Below are positions 8,114-15,398 of a stretch of DNA of 34,204 bases, in pieces. The notes beneath the pieces are model-generated. The model had not been told where the DNA came from. It ran no database searches and saw nothing but the letters and a program-made list of their open reading frames with translations. This stretch comes from an uncultured Porphyromonadaceae bacterium (lineage in GTDB: Bacteria > Bacteroidota > Bacteroidia > Bacteroidales > Muribaculaceae): contig CABQCA010000005.1 of NCBI GenBank assembly GCA_902462525.1, forward strand, positions 1 through 34,204, given 5' to 3'. Numbering within the stretch: the stretch's first letter is position 1; each line of letters begins with the position of its first letter. The translations under genes and the position numbers were made by a program.

Positions 8114-11107
8114 ATGAAAGCACACAATTATCTCAAAGTCATTGCCGCCGCCGCGCTCTTCTTCAATCTCGGCGTATCGGCCGTTACTCCAAATATAAGC
8201 CGAGGCCGTGAGGCCGAAGCCGCCAGATGGGCCGACTCTGTGTATGCCTCGCTTACCGACAGGCAGCGTGTGGCACAGTTGCTTGTGCCTATGGTGATTA
8301 CGCAGGCCGGATATGAAAAGGCCGCGGCGGCTGTCAAACGCTACGTCGGTACCGACGGCGTTGGCGGTCTGCTGTTTTCCGAAGGAAGTATCGAGCAGTA
8401 TGTAAGGTTGTGCGACCTTGCGCAGTCCGAGGCAAAGGTGCCTCTGCTGATGACTGCCGACGGCGAATGGGGCGTTGCAATGCGGGTGAAGGATACGCCG
8501 CGCTTCCCTAAAAATATCGTAATAGGCGCTGTCACCGACAAACGCCTTGTCTACGACTATGGCAGAGAGGTGGCCCGACAGTGCAAAATCCTTGGTATAA
8601 ATACTGATTTCGCTCCGGATGCCGATGTGAACTCCAATCCGGCTAACCCCGTCATCGGTTCAAGGTCGTTCGGTGAGAATCCTCAGCGTGTGGCAGAGGC
8701 TGCTGTGGCGTTTTCGCTCGGCATGGAAGATGGCGGTGTTCAGGCTGTGGCAAAACATTTTCCCGGCCACGGCGATACCGACGGCGACTCTCACAAAGGA
8801 CCTGTGACTATTAATCACAGCCGAAAGGTTCTCGATGATATTGATCTTGTACCTTTCAGTAAATTCATAGAGGCCGGCTGCTCCGGCATCATGACCGGGC
8901 ATTTGGTGGTTCCTGCTCTCGATCCGTCGCAGAGTCCGGCTTCGCTGTCAAGTGCTGTCAGTGCCGGTTTCCTGCGTAAGGTCATGGGTTTCGAAGGGCT
9001 TGTATTCACGGATGCCCTCGAGATGAAAGGTGCTGTTGCGCCTGATGGAAAGAACAATTGTGTGGCGGCGCTTCTTGCCGGTGCCGATGTGCTGCTGGTT
9101 CCAAAAGACGTGGCTGTTTCTGTTCGAGAACTGAGCAGGGCCCTTGCCGACGGTACAATCCCAAGGGCGACACTCGAGGACCGCTGCAAGCGTTTGCTAC
9201 GCTACAAATACTACCTCGGACTTAACCGCCGCAAACCACTCGGTACCGACTATGCCGCTATTGCCCGCGATCTGAACAGCCCGGAGGCTCTCGCCCTTCT
9301 GCGCCGGCTCGCCGCAGGTGCCATCACTGTTGTAAAGAACGAGGGGGGCATTCTGCCTATGGGACGGCTTGCCGAGCGCACATTCTCTGTAGTGAGCCTC
9401 GGCGCGCCGCGCGACAACGAGTTTGCCGCCACTTGCGAACGCTATGCGAACGCGACAGCATTTCAGAATGGGGGCGAGGCCTTTTCTACGTCCTCGCTTG
9501 CAAAAATTGAAAAAGGCGATGTAGTGATAGCTGCTGTTTTCTCCGACAATGCTGCCGCACGCCAGGCGCTGGCGCAGCTCACTGCCGGGCCGAAGCCCGT
9601 TGTCGGTGTGTTTATGATAAGTCCGTTCAGAATCAGTAAATTCGGAACATCGCTCAATAAACTTTCGGCTATGATGCTCGGCTATGAGGATATTCCTGAC
9701 ATACGTCGCTGTGCCGCCGAGGCGGTTTTTGGCGGAATTGCTGTAAGCGGCCGTCTGCCGGTGAACATCGGTTCCTACTACCGGGCAGGTGCCGGCATCA
9801 ATCTGCCAAAGACGCGGCTGGGCTTCACCTCGCCTGTGGTAGAAGGCTTCGACGCTAACCTTACCGACAGTCTCGACACACTTGTGAAGAAAGGCCTTGA
9901 AACCAGGGCTTTTCCAGGCTGCCAGTTGCTTGTGGCGCGCAACGGTAACATTGTCTACGAAAAGTCATTCGGAAAAATAACCGGCACACCCGGAGCTGCT
10001 CCGGTCAACGCCCTCACGGTCTACGATCTTGCGTCGGTTTCCAAAGCCACGGGTACCCTTCCGGGTATAATGAAGGCTTACGACAGCGGCCTTGTGAGCC
10101 TTGACGACAGTCTCGGATGCCTTATTCCCGAAATTACCGATTCGGCGAAGCAGCATATTACTGTCCGTGAGCTTCTTTATCACGAAACAGGCATGCCGGC
10201 GGCCCTCAACATGTACAATGTGATGTTCGACAGCACTTCCTATACCGGACGCCTCATCACCGGACGCCGCGACCGTACCCATACCATCAGGATACAGAAC
10301 AAGGCATGGGGACACAATCGTGCCCGCATGAGGACCGACATCATAAAGCGCGTAAGATCCGACGAATTTCCTGTCGAGGCATCTAAGGGTATCTTTACGG
10401 GTTCTTCGGCCTACGACACCATCATGAACCGTATCTACACCATTCCTCTTAGGGCGAATAAGGATTACAACTATTCGTGCCTCAATTTCGCTCTGCTAAT
10501 GGACATCGAGCAGCGCCGTACGGGAATCCCGCATCAGAACTATGTTCAGACCGAGATTTTCGGTCCTCTCGGAGCCTGGCGTACCGGCTACAGACCGCTT
10601 GAGCGCTTTGGTAGCAGCGAAATAGCCCCTACAGAGTACGATTCGTACATGCGCCGTCAGAAAGTTCACGGTTATGTGCACGATGAAATGGCGAACTTCT
10701 CGGGAGGCGTGCAGGGCAACGCCGGTCTCTTCGCCAATGCCTGTGACATCGCCAAGATATGCCAGATGTGGCTTAACGGCGGCATTTACGGCGATGCACG
10801 TGTGCTCTCGCCGGAGACAGTGAAACTCTTTACCACGGCGAAAAGTCCTACCTGCCGCCGTGGCCTCGGTTTCGACAAACCCGATACCGAACATCCCGAT
10901 TGGTCGCCAACCTGTGATGAGGCTTCGCCCGAAGTGTACGGACATCTCGGTTTCACGGGTACAGTATTCTGGGTTGACCCCAGAGAGAATCTAATCTTCA
11001 TTTTCTTGACAAACCGCGTCGACCCTACTCGCGACAATGCTGCTTTCAATCGCCTTTCCATTCGCCCGCGCCTCTTCTCACAGGTCTATAAGGCTATACT
11101 CCGTTAA
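8114..11107 (+). CDS. NagZ-type GH3 beta-N-acetylhexosaminidase fused to a beta-lactamase-like serine hydrolase
   Basis: This 997-residue exported protein has a signal peptide at about 1-22. Residues about 40-370 are a GH3 barrel with the NagZ signature KHFPGHGDTDGDSH (214-227, Asp225/His227 as the acid-base dyad) and Asp300 in VFTDALEM as nucleophile. Residues about 390-560 resemble the GH3 C-terminal alpha/beta domain. Residues about 580-997 are a class C beta-lactamase/PBP-like domain with SVSK at 641-644 as the Ser-x-x-Lys motif, Y787-S788-C789 at the Tyr motif (where N is usual) and HLGFTG (944-949) at the KTG position. NagZ releases GlcNAc from muropeptides, and the second domain resembles D-Ala or D-amino-acid peptidases. 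The joint protein plausibly trims peptidoglycan fragments in the periplasm; this is inference. It is the second gene of a unit with the nucleotidase. Confidence 0.92.
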   Translation: MKAHNYLKVIAAAALFFNLGVSAVTPNISRGREAEAARWADSVYASLTDRQRVAQLLVPMVITQAGYEKAAAAVKRYVGTDGVGGLLFSEGSIEQYVRLCDLAQSEAKVPLLMTADGEWGVAMRVKDTPRFPKNIVIGAVTDKRLVYDYGREVARQCKILGINTDFAPDADVNSNPANPVIGSRSFGENPQRVAEAAVAFSLGMEDGGVQAVAKHFPGHGDTDGDSHKGPVTINHSRKVLDDIDLVPFSKFIEAGCSGIMTGHLVVPALDPSQSPASLSSAVSAGFLRKVMGFEGLVFTDALEMKGAVAPDGKNNCVAALLAGADVLLVPKDVAVSVRELSRALADGTIPRATLEDRCKRLLRYKYYLGLNRRKPLGTDYAAIARDLNSPEALALLRRLAAGAITVVKNEGGILPMGRLAERTFSVVSLGAPRDNEFAATCERYANATAFQNGGEAFSTSSLAKIEKGDVVIAAVFSDNAAARQALAQLTAGPKPVVGVFMISPFRISKFGTSLNKLSAMMLGYEDIPDIRRCAAEAVFGGIAVSGRLPVNIGSYYRAGAGINLPKTRLGFTSPVVEGFDANLTDSLDTLVKKGLETRAFPGCQLLVARNGNIVYEKSFGKITGTPGAAPVNALTVYDLASVSKATGTLPGIMKAYDSGLVSLDDSLGCLIPEITDSAKQHITVRELLYHETGMPAALNMYNVMFDSTSYTGRLITGRRDRTHTIRIQNKAWGHNRARMRTDIIKRVRSDEFPVEASKGIFTGSSAYDTIMNRIYTIPLRANKDYNYSCLNFALLMDIEQRRTGIPHQNYVQTEIFGPLGAWRTGYRPLERFGSSEIAPTEYDSYMRRQKVHGYVHDEMANFSGGVQGNAGLFANACDIAKICQMWLNGGIYGDARVLSPETVKLFTTAKSPTCRRGLGFDKPDTEHPDWSPTCDEASPEVYGHLGFTGTVFWVDPRENLIFIFLTNRVDPTRDNAAFNRLSIRPRLFSQVYKAILR

Positions 11108-11236
11108 TGTTTAAGTCTGCAAAGTAAAAAGTTAAGAAAATAGCCCTTACCTCTTTGTTTCAACCTGACTGATATCTTGACTTTTTTTACTTAATTGACT
11201 TCTACATGAGCTTGCGGAAGTTGAATTAAACTAAAC
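11108..11236. other. AT-rich intergenic stretch with imperfect inverted repeat
   Basis: Between the GH3-fusion stop and the terminator lie AAGTAAAAAGTTAAG (11122-11136) and its imperfect reverse complement CTTGACTTTTTTTACTT (11176-11192). Pairing needs a 2-base bulge, a wobble and a 39-base loop. I see no gene or promoter here. Confidence 0.4.
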
Positions 11237-11270
11237 AAAAGGGACTGCATCGTGCGATGCAGTCCCTTTT
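11237..11270. terminator. Bidirectional terminator between convergent units
   Basis: GGGACTGCATC and GATGCAGTCCC form an 11-bp perfect stem around GTGC, flanked by AAAA on the left and TTTT on the right. This can end both the GH3-fusion transcript and the sdhCAB transcript. Confidence 0.9.
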
Positions 11271-11288
11271 GTCGGTTATCTGTTCGGA

Positions 11289-12044
11289 TTATTCCGAACA
11301 TTTGGCAACGATGAACTCGCGGTTGAGGCGGGCAATGTTGCTCAGAGGAATGTTCTTGGGACATTCGGCGGCGCAGGCACCGGTGTTGGTGCAGTTGCCG
11401 AAACCGAGTTCGTCCATTTTGGCAACCATGGCGCGGGCACGGCGCTTACGTTCTACCTGACCCTGGGGCAGGAGAGCGAACTGGCTTACCTTGGCCGAAA
11501 CGAAGAGCATTGCCGAGCCGTTTTTGCAGGCAGCCACGCAGGCGCCGCAGCCGATGCAGGTTGCGGAGTCCATGGCGGTGTCGGCAACTTCCTTGCTGAT
11601 AGGTAGATTGTTGGCATCCTGTGCGCCCCCGCAGTTGAACGACACATAGCCACCGGCCTGCTGAATCTGGTCGAAGGCGTTGCGGTTTACGGCGAGGTCG
11701 CGGATCACGGGGAATGCGGCCGAACGCCATGGTTCGATTGTGATAGTGTCGCCGTCGTTGAATTTACGCATGTGGAGCTGGCAAGTGGTGATGCCCTGCA
11801 CGGGACCGTGGGGATGTCCGTTGATATAGAGCGAGCACATGCCGCAGATGCCTTCGCGGCAGTCGTTGTCGAAGACTACAGGCTCTTCGTTTTTCTCGAC
11901 GAGCTGTTCGTTGAGCATGTCGAGCATTTCGAGGAAACTGGTGCCGGTCGATACATTCTCGACGCGGTAGTTGACGAACTGTCCTTTCTCTTTTGGACCA
12001 CGTTGACGCCAAATTTTCAGATTTACGCTGATAGTATTTTCCAT
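11289..12044 (-). CDS. sdhB: Succinate dehydrogenase/fumarate reductase iron-sulfur subunit
   Basis: This 251-residue protein starts at ATG 12044; an ATG at 12065 would add seven residues and is less typical. Three cluster motifs are present. The [2Fe-2S] ligands are CREGICGMC (Cys62, 67, 70) with Cys88. The [4Fe-4S] motif is CIGCGACVAAC (163-173). The [3Fe-4S] region is CTNTGACAAEC (218-228). It carries electrons between the SdhA flavin and the haem-bearing SdhC at the inner membrane. In anaerobic Bacteroidota this complex mainly reduces fumarate to succinate (frdB) using menaquinol. It is the last gene of the operon, 63 bases after sdhA, with a hairpin in the gap and a terminator 19 bases after its stop. 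Confidence 0.95.
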   Translation of the reverse strand: MENTISVNLKIWRQRGPKEKGQFVNYRVENVSTGTSFLEMLDMLNEQLVEKNEEPVVFDNDCREGICGMCSLYINGHPHGPVQGITTCQLHMRKFNDGDTITIEPWRSAAFPVIRDLAVNRNAFDQIQQAGGYVSFNCGGAQDANNLPISKEVADTAMDSATCIGCGACVAACKNGSAMLFVSAKVSQFALLPQGQVERKRRARAMVAKMDELGFGNCTNTGACAAECPKNIPLSNIARLNREFIVAKCSE

Positions 12045-12066
12045 TTTATATAATGTGTCTGGCATG

Positions 12067-12090
12067 ACAGCGCTGCCGCAGCTGCGCTGT
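12067..12090 (-). other. Intercistronic hairpin between sdhA and sdhB
   Basis: ACAGCGC (12067-12073) pairs perfectly with GCGCTGT (12084-12090) around a 10-base GC-rich loop, 17 bases after the sdhA stop. There is no U-tract, so it is more likely an RNA-stability or processing element than a terminator. Confidence 0.5.
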
Positions 12091-12107
12091 CCGCACGTGG
12101 TTATCGT

Positions 12108-14135
12108 TTACGACTTGTAGTTACGTGTCTGAACCTGAATAGCCTCGTATTTGAGGGGCTCCTTGATGAGGATAGGTTTCACATTGTCGCCGGTGTACTT
12201 CCAGCACGAAACGTACATGTACTGGTCGTCGCGACGGGCGGCTTCGCCGTCGGGAGTCTGGTACTCTTCGCGGAAGTGGGCGCCGCAGCTTTCGTTGCGG
12301 TTGAGGGCGTCGATGGCCATCATTTTGGCGATTACGAGGAAGTCTTCGAGGCGGAGAGCCTTTTCGAGTTCGGTGTTCAGGTCGTCGGCGCGGCCTACGA
12401 TGCGGAGGTCGGTGTAGAATTCCTTGCGGATTTCCTCGATTTCATCGAGAGCCTTGACAAGACTCTGCAGAGTGCGGCCCATGCCGACGAGGTTCCACAT
12501 CACGTGGCCGAGGCGCTTGTGAATCTGGTCAGGACTCTTGGTGCCCTTTATGTTCATGAGCTTCTCGATTCGCGAGCGCACGTCGGCTTCGGCTTTGTCG
12601 AACTCGGGAGCGCTGGTGCTGAAACGGGGCACCTTGATCTGGTCGCTCAGGTAGTTCTGCATGGTGTAGGGGAGCACGAAGTAGCCGTCGGCAAGGCCCT
12701 GCATGAGGGCCGAGGCTCCGAGGCGGTTTGCGCCGTGGTCGGAGAAGTTGCATTCGCCGATAGCGAAGAGGCCCTTTACAGAAGTCTGAAGCTCATAGTC
12801 GACCCAGATGCCGCCCATGGTGTAGTGGCTGGCGGGGAAAATCATCATAGGTGTATGATAGGGGTCGTCGTCGCTGATCATCTTGTACATGTCGAAGAGG
12901 TTGCCGTAGCGGTCGCGGACCACGTCTTCGCCCAGACGCTGGATAGCGTACTTGAAGTCGAGGTAAACGGCGTTGCCGGTTCCTACGCCGTAGCCGGCAT
13001 CGCAGCGTTCCTTGGCGGCACGGCTGGCGATATCGCGGGGACAGAGGTTACCGAATGCGGGATAGCGGCGTTCGAGGTAGAAGTCGCGGTCTTCGTCGGG
13101 AATGTCGGTAGGTTTCTTTTTGCCGGCGCGGATAGCTTCGGCATCTTCTTTCTTGGCGGGAACCCAGATTCGGCCGTCGTTGCGGAGCGATTCGCTCATA
13201 AGGGTGAGCTTGCTCTGGTTTTCGCCGTGTACGGGAATACAGGTGGGGTGAATCTGAGTGAAGGCGAGGTTGGCCAGATAGGCGCCTTTCTTGAAGGCCT
13301 GAACGGCAGCCGAGCCGTTGCAGCCCATGGCGTTGGTCGACAGGAAGAAGGCGCGGCCGTAGCCGCCGGTGGCGAGAACCACGGCGTGGGCGGCGTAGCG
13401 CTCGATTTCGCCGGTGACAAGGTTGCGTACGATGATACCGCGTGCGCGACCGTCGATGATTACGATGTCGAGCATTTCGCGGCGGTTGAAGCTCTTGACG
13501 GTGCCTTTCTTGATCTGGCGGTTCAGCGAGCTGTAGGCGCCGAGAAGAAGCTGCTGGCCGGTCTGGCCTTTGGCGTAGAATGTACGGCTCACCTGTGCGC
13601 CGCCGAACGAACGGTTGGCCAGGAGACCGCCGTATTCGCGGGCGAAAGGAACGCCCTGCTGCACGCACTGGTCGATGATGTTGTTCGACACTTCGGCAAG
13701 ACGGTAGACGTTGGATTCGCGCGAACGGAAGTCACCGCCCTTGACTGTGTCGTAGAACAGACGGTAGACGGAGTCGCCGTCGTTCTGATAGTTCTTGGCT
13801 GCATTGATACCGCCCTGTGCGGCGATGGAGTGTGCGCGGCGGGGGCTGTCCTGAATGCAGAAGTTATAGACATTGAAGCCCATTTCGCCGAGAGTGGAGG
13901 CGGCGGAAGCGCCGGCGAGGCCTGTGCCGACCACGATGATGTCGAGGTTGCGCTTGTTGGCCGGGTTCACAAGGTGCTGGTGGGCTTTGTAATTGGTCCA
14001 TTTCTCAGCGATAGGACCTTCGGGAATCTTCGAGTCGATGGTGTACTCGGGCGTTGTGCCGGTTTCGATATCGGCGTAGTCGTGCATGATAGGAGTGGAG
14101 TCGATCATGCCCTCAAGGTTGAGATTCTGTGCCAT
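12108..14135 (-). CDS. sdhA: Succinate dehydrogenase/fumarate reductase flavoprotein subunit
   Basis: This 675-residue protein is the catalytic subunit that interconverts succinate and fumarate. The FAD-binding Rossmann motif VVGTGLAGASAA begins near residue 68. HSIAAQGG (102-109) holds the histidine expected to bind FAD covalently. Active-site stretches such as QIHPT, SESLRNDGR and HYTMGGI are intact. It belongs to the Wolinella/Bacteroides-type (type B) enzymes. An N-terminal extension of about 32 residues precedes IDSKIPEGP, where I recall Bacteroides homologues starting. It begins 12 bases after sdhC, indicating tight coexpression. Overall length and motifs leave little doubt; frdA is the alternative name in strict anaerobes. 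Confidence 0.96.
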   Translation of the reverse strand: MAQNLNLEGMIDSTPIMHDYADIETGTTPEYTIDSKIPEGPIAEKWTNYKAHQHLVNPANKRNLDIIVVGTGLAGASAASTLGEMGFNVYNFCIQDSPRRAHSIAAQGGINAAKNYQNDGDSVYRLFYDTVKGGDFRSRESNVYRLAEVSNNIIDQCVQQGVPFAREYGGLLANRSFGGAQVSRTFYAKGQTGQQLLLGAYSSLNRQIKKGTVKSFNRREMLDIVIIDGRARGIIVRNLVTGEIERYAAHAVVLATGGYGRAFFLSTNAMGCNGSAAVQAFKKGAYLANLAFTQIHPTCIPVHGENQSKLTLMSESLRNDGRIWVPAKKEDAEAIRAGKKKPTDIPDEDRDFYLERRYPAFGNLCPRDIASRAAKERCDAGYGVGTGNAVYLDFKYAIQRLGEDVVRDRYGNLFDMYKMISDDDPYHTPMMIFPASHYTMGGIWVDYELQTSVKGLFAIGECNFSDHGANRLGASALMQGLADGYFVLPYTMQNYLSDQIKVPRFSTSAPEFDKAEADVRSRIEKLMNIKGTKSPDQIHKRLGHVMWNLVGMGRTLQSLVKALDEIEEIRKEFYTDLRIVGRADDLNTELEKALRLEDFLVIAKMMAIDALNRNESCGAHFREEYQTPDGEAARRDDQYMYVSCWKYTGDNVKPILIKEPLKYEAIQVQTRNYKS

Positions 14136-14147
14136 ATCTCTGAGTTA

Positions 14148-15158
14148 TTAATTGTTAGCGTTATTGGTGGATTGCATGCTCTTGGCGCGGTCGGCCATGC
14201 TGCGGATATAGTTGCCGAACTGGTCGAGCTGGCTTAGTTCGTTGGTCTTGACTTCGGGAGCCTGAAGGCCTGCATATTTTGCGATGGCTTCTGCGCGGTC
14301 GGCGTACGATTCGCCTTTTTCAACAAAGAAGTTGATCTGTGCGTCCTGGCTGGTGGGATCGAGAGCGGCGGCTTCGGCCTGGAATTCATCAATGAGTTCC
14401 TGGGCTTTGTCGCTCCAGAATTCGGCATACTGCTGCTGAAGTGCGCTGTCGGTGAGGAAGAATTTGCTGTTGGCCTGAACGGTGAAGAGGATAGCCTGTG
14501 CTACGAAGAGAAGCACTACAATGCTTGTCCACCAGCAGCTGATTTTTTTGAGGCGGCCGAGCCAGATGTTGTTGTCCCAGCCTACAGTGTGGAACATCGA
14601 CCAGAAACCGTGGTTCATATGGAACCAGAGAGCTACGAAACCGATGATGTAGACAACCGGAGTCCACCACTGTTCAAAGGCAAGCTGCAGGTAGAGTGTT
14701 CCCATTGCGGGGCTGGCGGGAGCTTCGCCCACCATAGGCAGTGCGTCGAGATCGTGGTGAAGAAGTTCCTGAAGCTGCATTTTGCTCCAGAACTGAATCA
14801 TGTGCACGACGAGGAATGCCAGAACGACGAAGCCGAGAACGAGCATGTTCTTCGACGACCATTCCACGTTGGGTGCTTTGCCGTTGATGTCGTAGCGGTC
14901 GTTGCCGCGTGCGTTGCGGTTCTGGATTGTCAGCCAGATTGCATAGATGATATGAATGATGAACAGAGCCGCAAGACCGGCCGATGCGATCAGCGCATAC
15001 CAATTGGCACCGAGGAATTCGCATACCACATTATAGGCAGCGGGCCAGAAAAGTGCAACCGAGTTCATCAAAACGTGAAAAGTTACGAATAGGACGAGAC
15101 ATGCGCCCGTGATGGCCATCACGAACTTACGCCCTATAGATGAGCTTGTTAACCACAT
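14148..15158 (-). CDS. sdhC: Succinate dehydrogenase/fumarate reductase cytochrome b subunit with long C-terminal tail
   Basis: This 336-residue membrane protein has five hydrophobic segments at about 12-36, 54-78, 104-124, 166-190 and 208-228. Histidines suited to diheme b ligation are His28, His69, His119 and the His180/183/190 group. It anchors SdhAB and exchanges electrons with menaquinone, as in type B enzymes. From my memory of the family, Bacteroides subunits end soon after the fifth helix at about 230 residues. Here residues 229-336 form a polar, Gln/Glu/Ala-rich, probably helical tail ending SMQSTNNANN. The tail keeps normal codon use and frame up to a stop 12 bases before sdhA. It is the first gene of the operon, with a consensus promoter at 15221-15251. 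Confidence 0.94.
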   Translation of the reverse strand: MWLTSSSIGRKFVMAITGACLVLFVTFHVLMNSVALFWPAAYNVVCEFLGANWYALIASAGLAALFIIHIIYAIWLTIQNRNARGNDRYDINGKAPNVEWSSKNMLVLGFVVLAFLVVHMIQFWSKMQLQELLHHDLDALPMVGEAPASPAMGTLYLQLAFEQWWTPVVYIIGFVALWFHMNHGFWSMFHTVGWDNNIWLGRLKKISCWWTSIVVLLFVAQAILFTVQANSKFFLTDSALQQQYAEFWSDKAQELIDEFQAEAAALDPTSQDAQINFFVEKGESYADRAEAIAKYAGLQAPEVKTNELSQLDQFGNYIRSMADRAKSMQSTNNANN

Positions 15159-15220
15159 GAGATGATTGTTTTTGATGGATTTATGAATTGTTTGTGTTTT
15201 GTCGATGCTGTTCTGAACTG

Positions 15221-15251
15221 CAAATTTAGCAATCTTTCACAAACACCGCAA
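15221..15251 (-). promoter_or_regulatory. Bacteroidota promoter for the sdhCAB operon (TTG-N20-TAAATTTG)
   Basis: On the reverse strand TTG (15249-15251), 20 bases and TAAATTTG (15221-15228) match the consensus fully. The predicted start is near 15217, leaving a leader of about 59 bases before sdhC. Confidence 0.8.
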
Positions 15252-15351
15252 CTTATTCGCCCAAAAAACGATTAATTCGTTCTTTTTAGAGTCCGTCAGA
15301 TGGATAATTCGGTTGCTTGGATGAGACTTTTCATAACCTGCGCAGCCATAT

Positions 15352-15390
15352 TTTATCAACGGCAGGGTTGAATGCCCTGCCGTTGATAAA
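15352..15390 (-). terminator. Long hairpin after the LRR gene
   Basis: A perfect 16-bp stem (TTTATCAACGGCAGGG with its complement) encloses a 7-base loop, 8 bases after the LRR stop. It lacks a U-tract on either strand, so it may act as a transcript-end stabiliser as much as a terminator. Confidence 0.65.
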
Positions 15391-15398
15391 TAGGAGAA

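Noticed and set aside
12276..14237. A 653-codon open frame on the + strand opposite sdhA and the end of sdhC
   Set aside because: It lies wholly antisense to well-conserved SDH genes, has a repetitive Val/Ala/Gly/Glu/His composition typical of complementary-frame shadows, and has no promoter element. High G/C third positions in sdhA explain the open frame.
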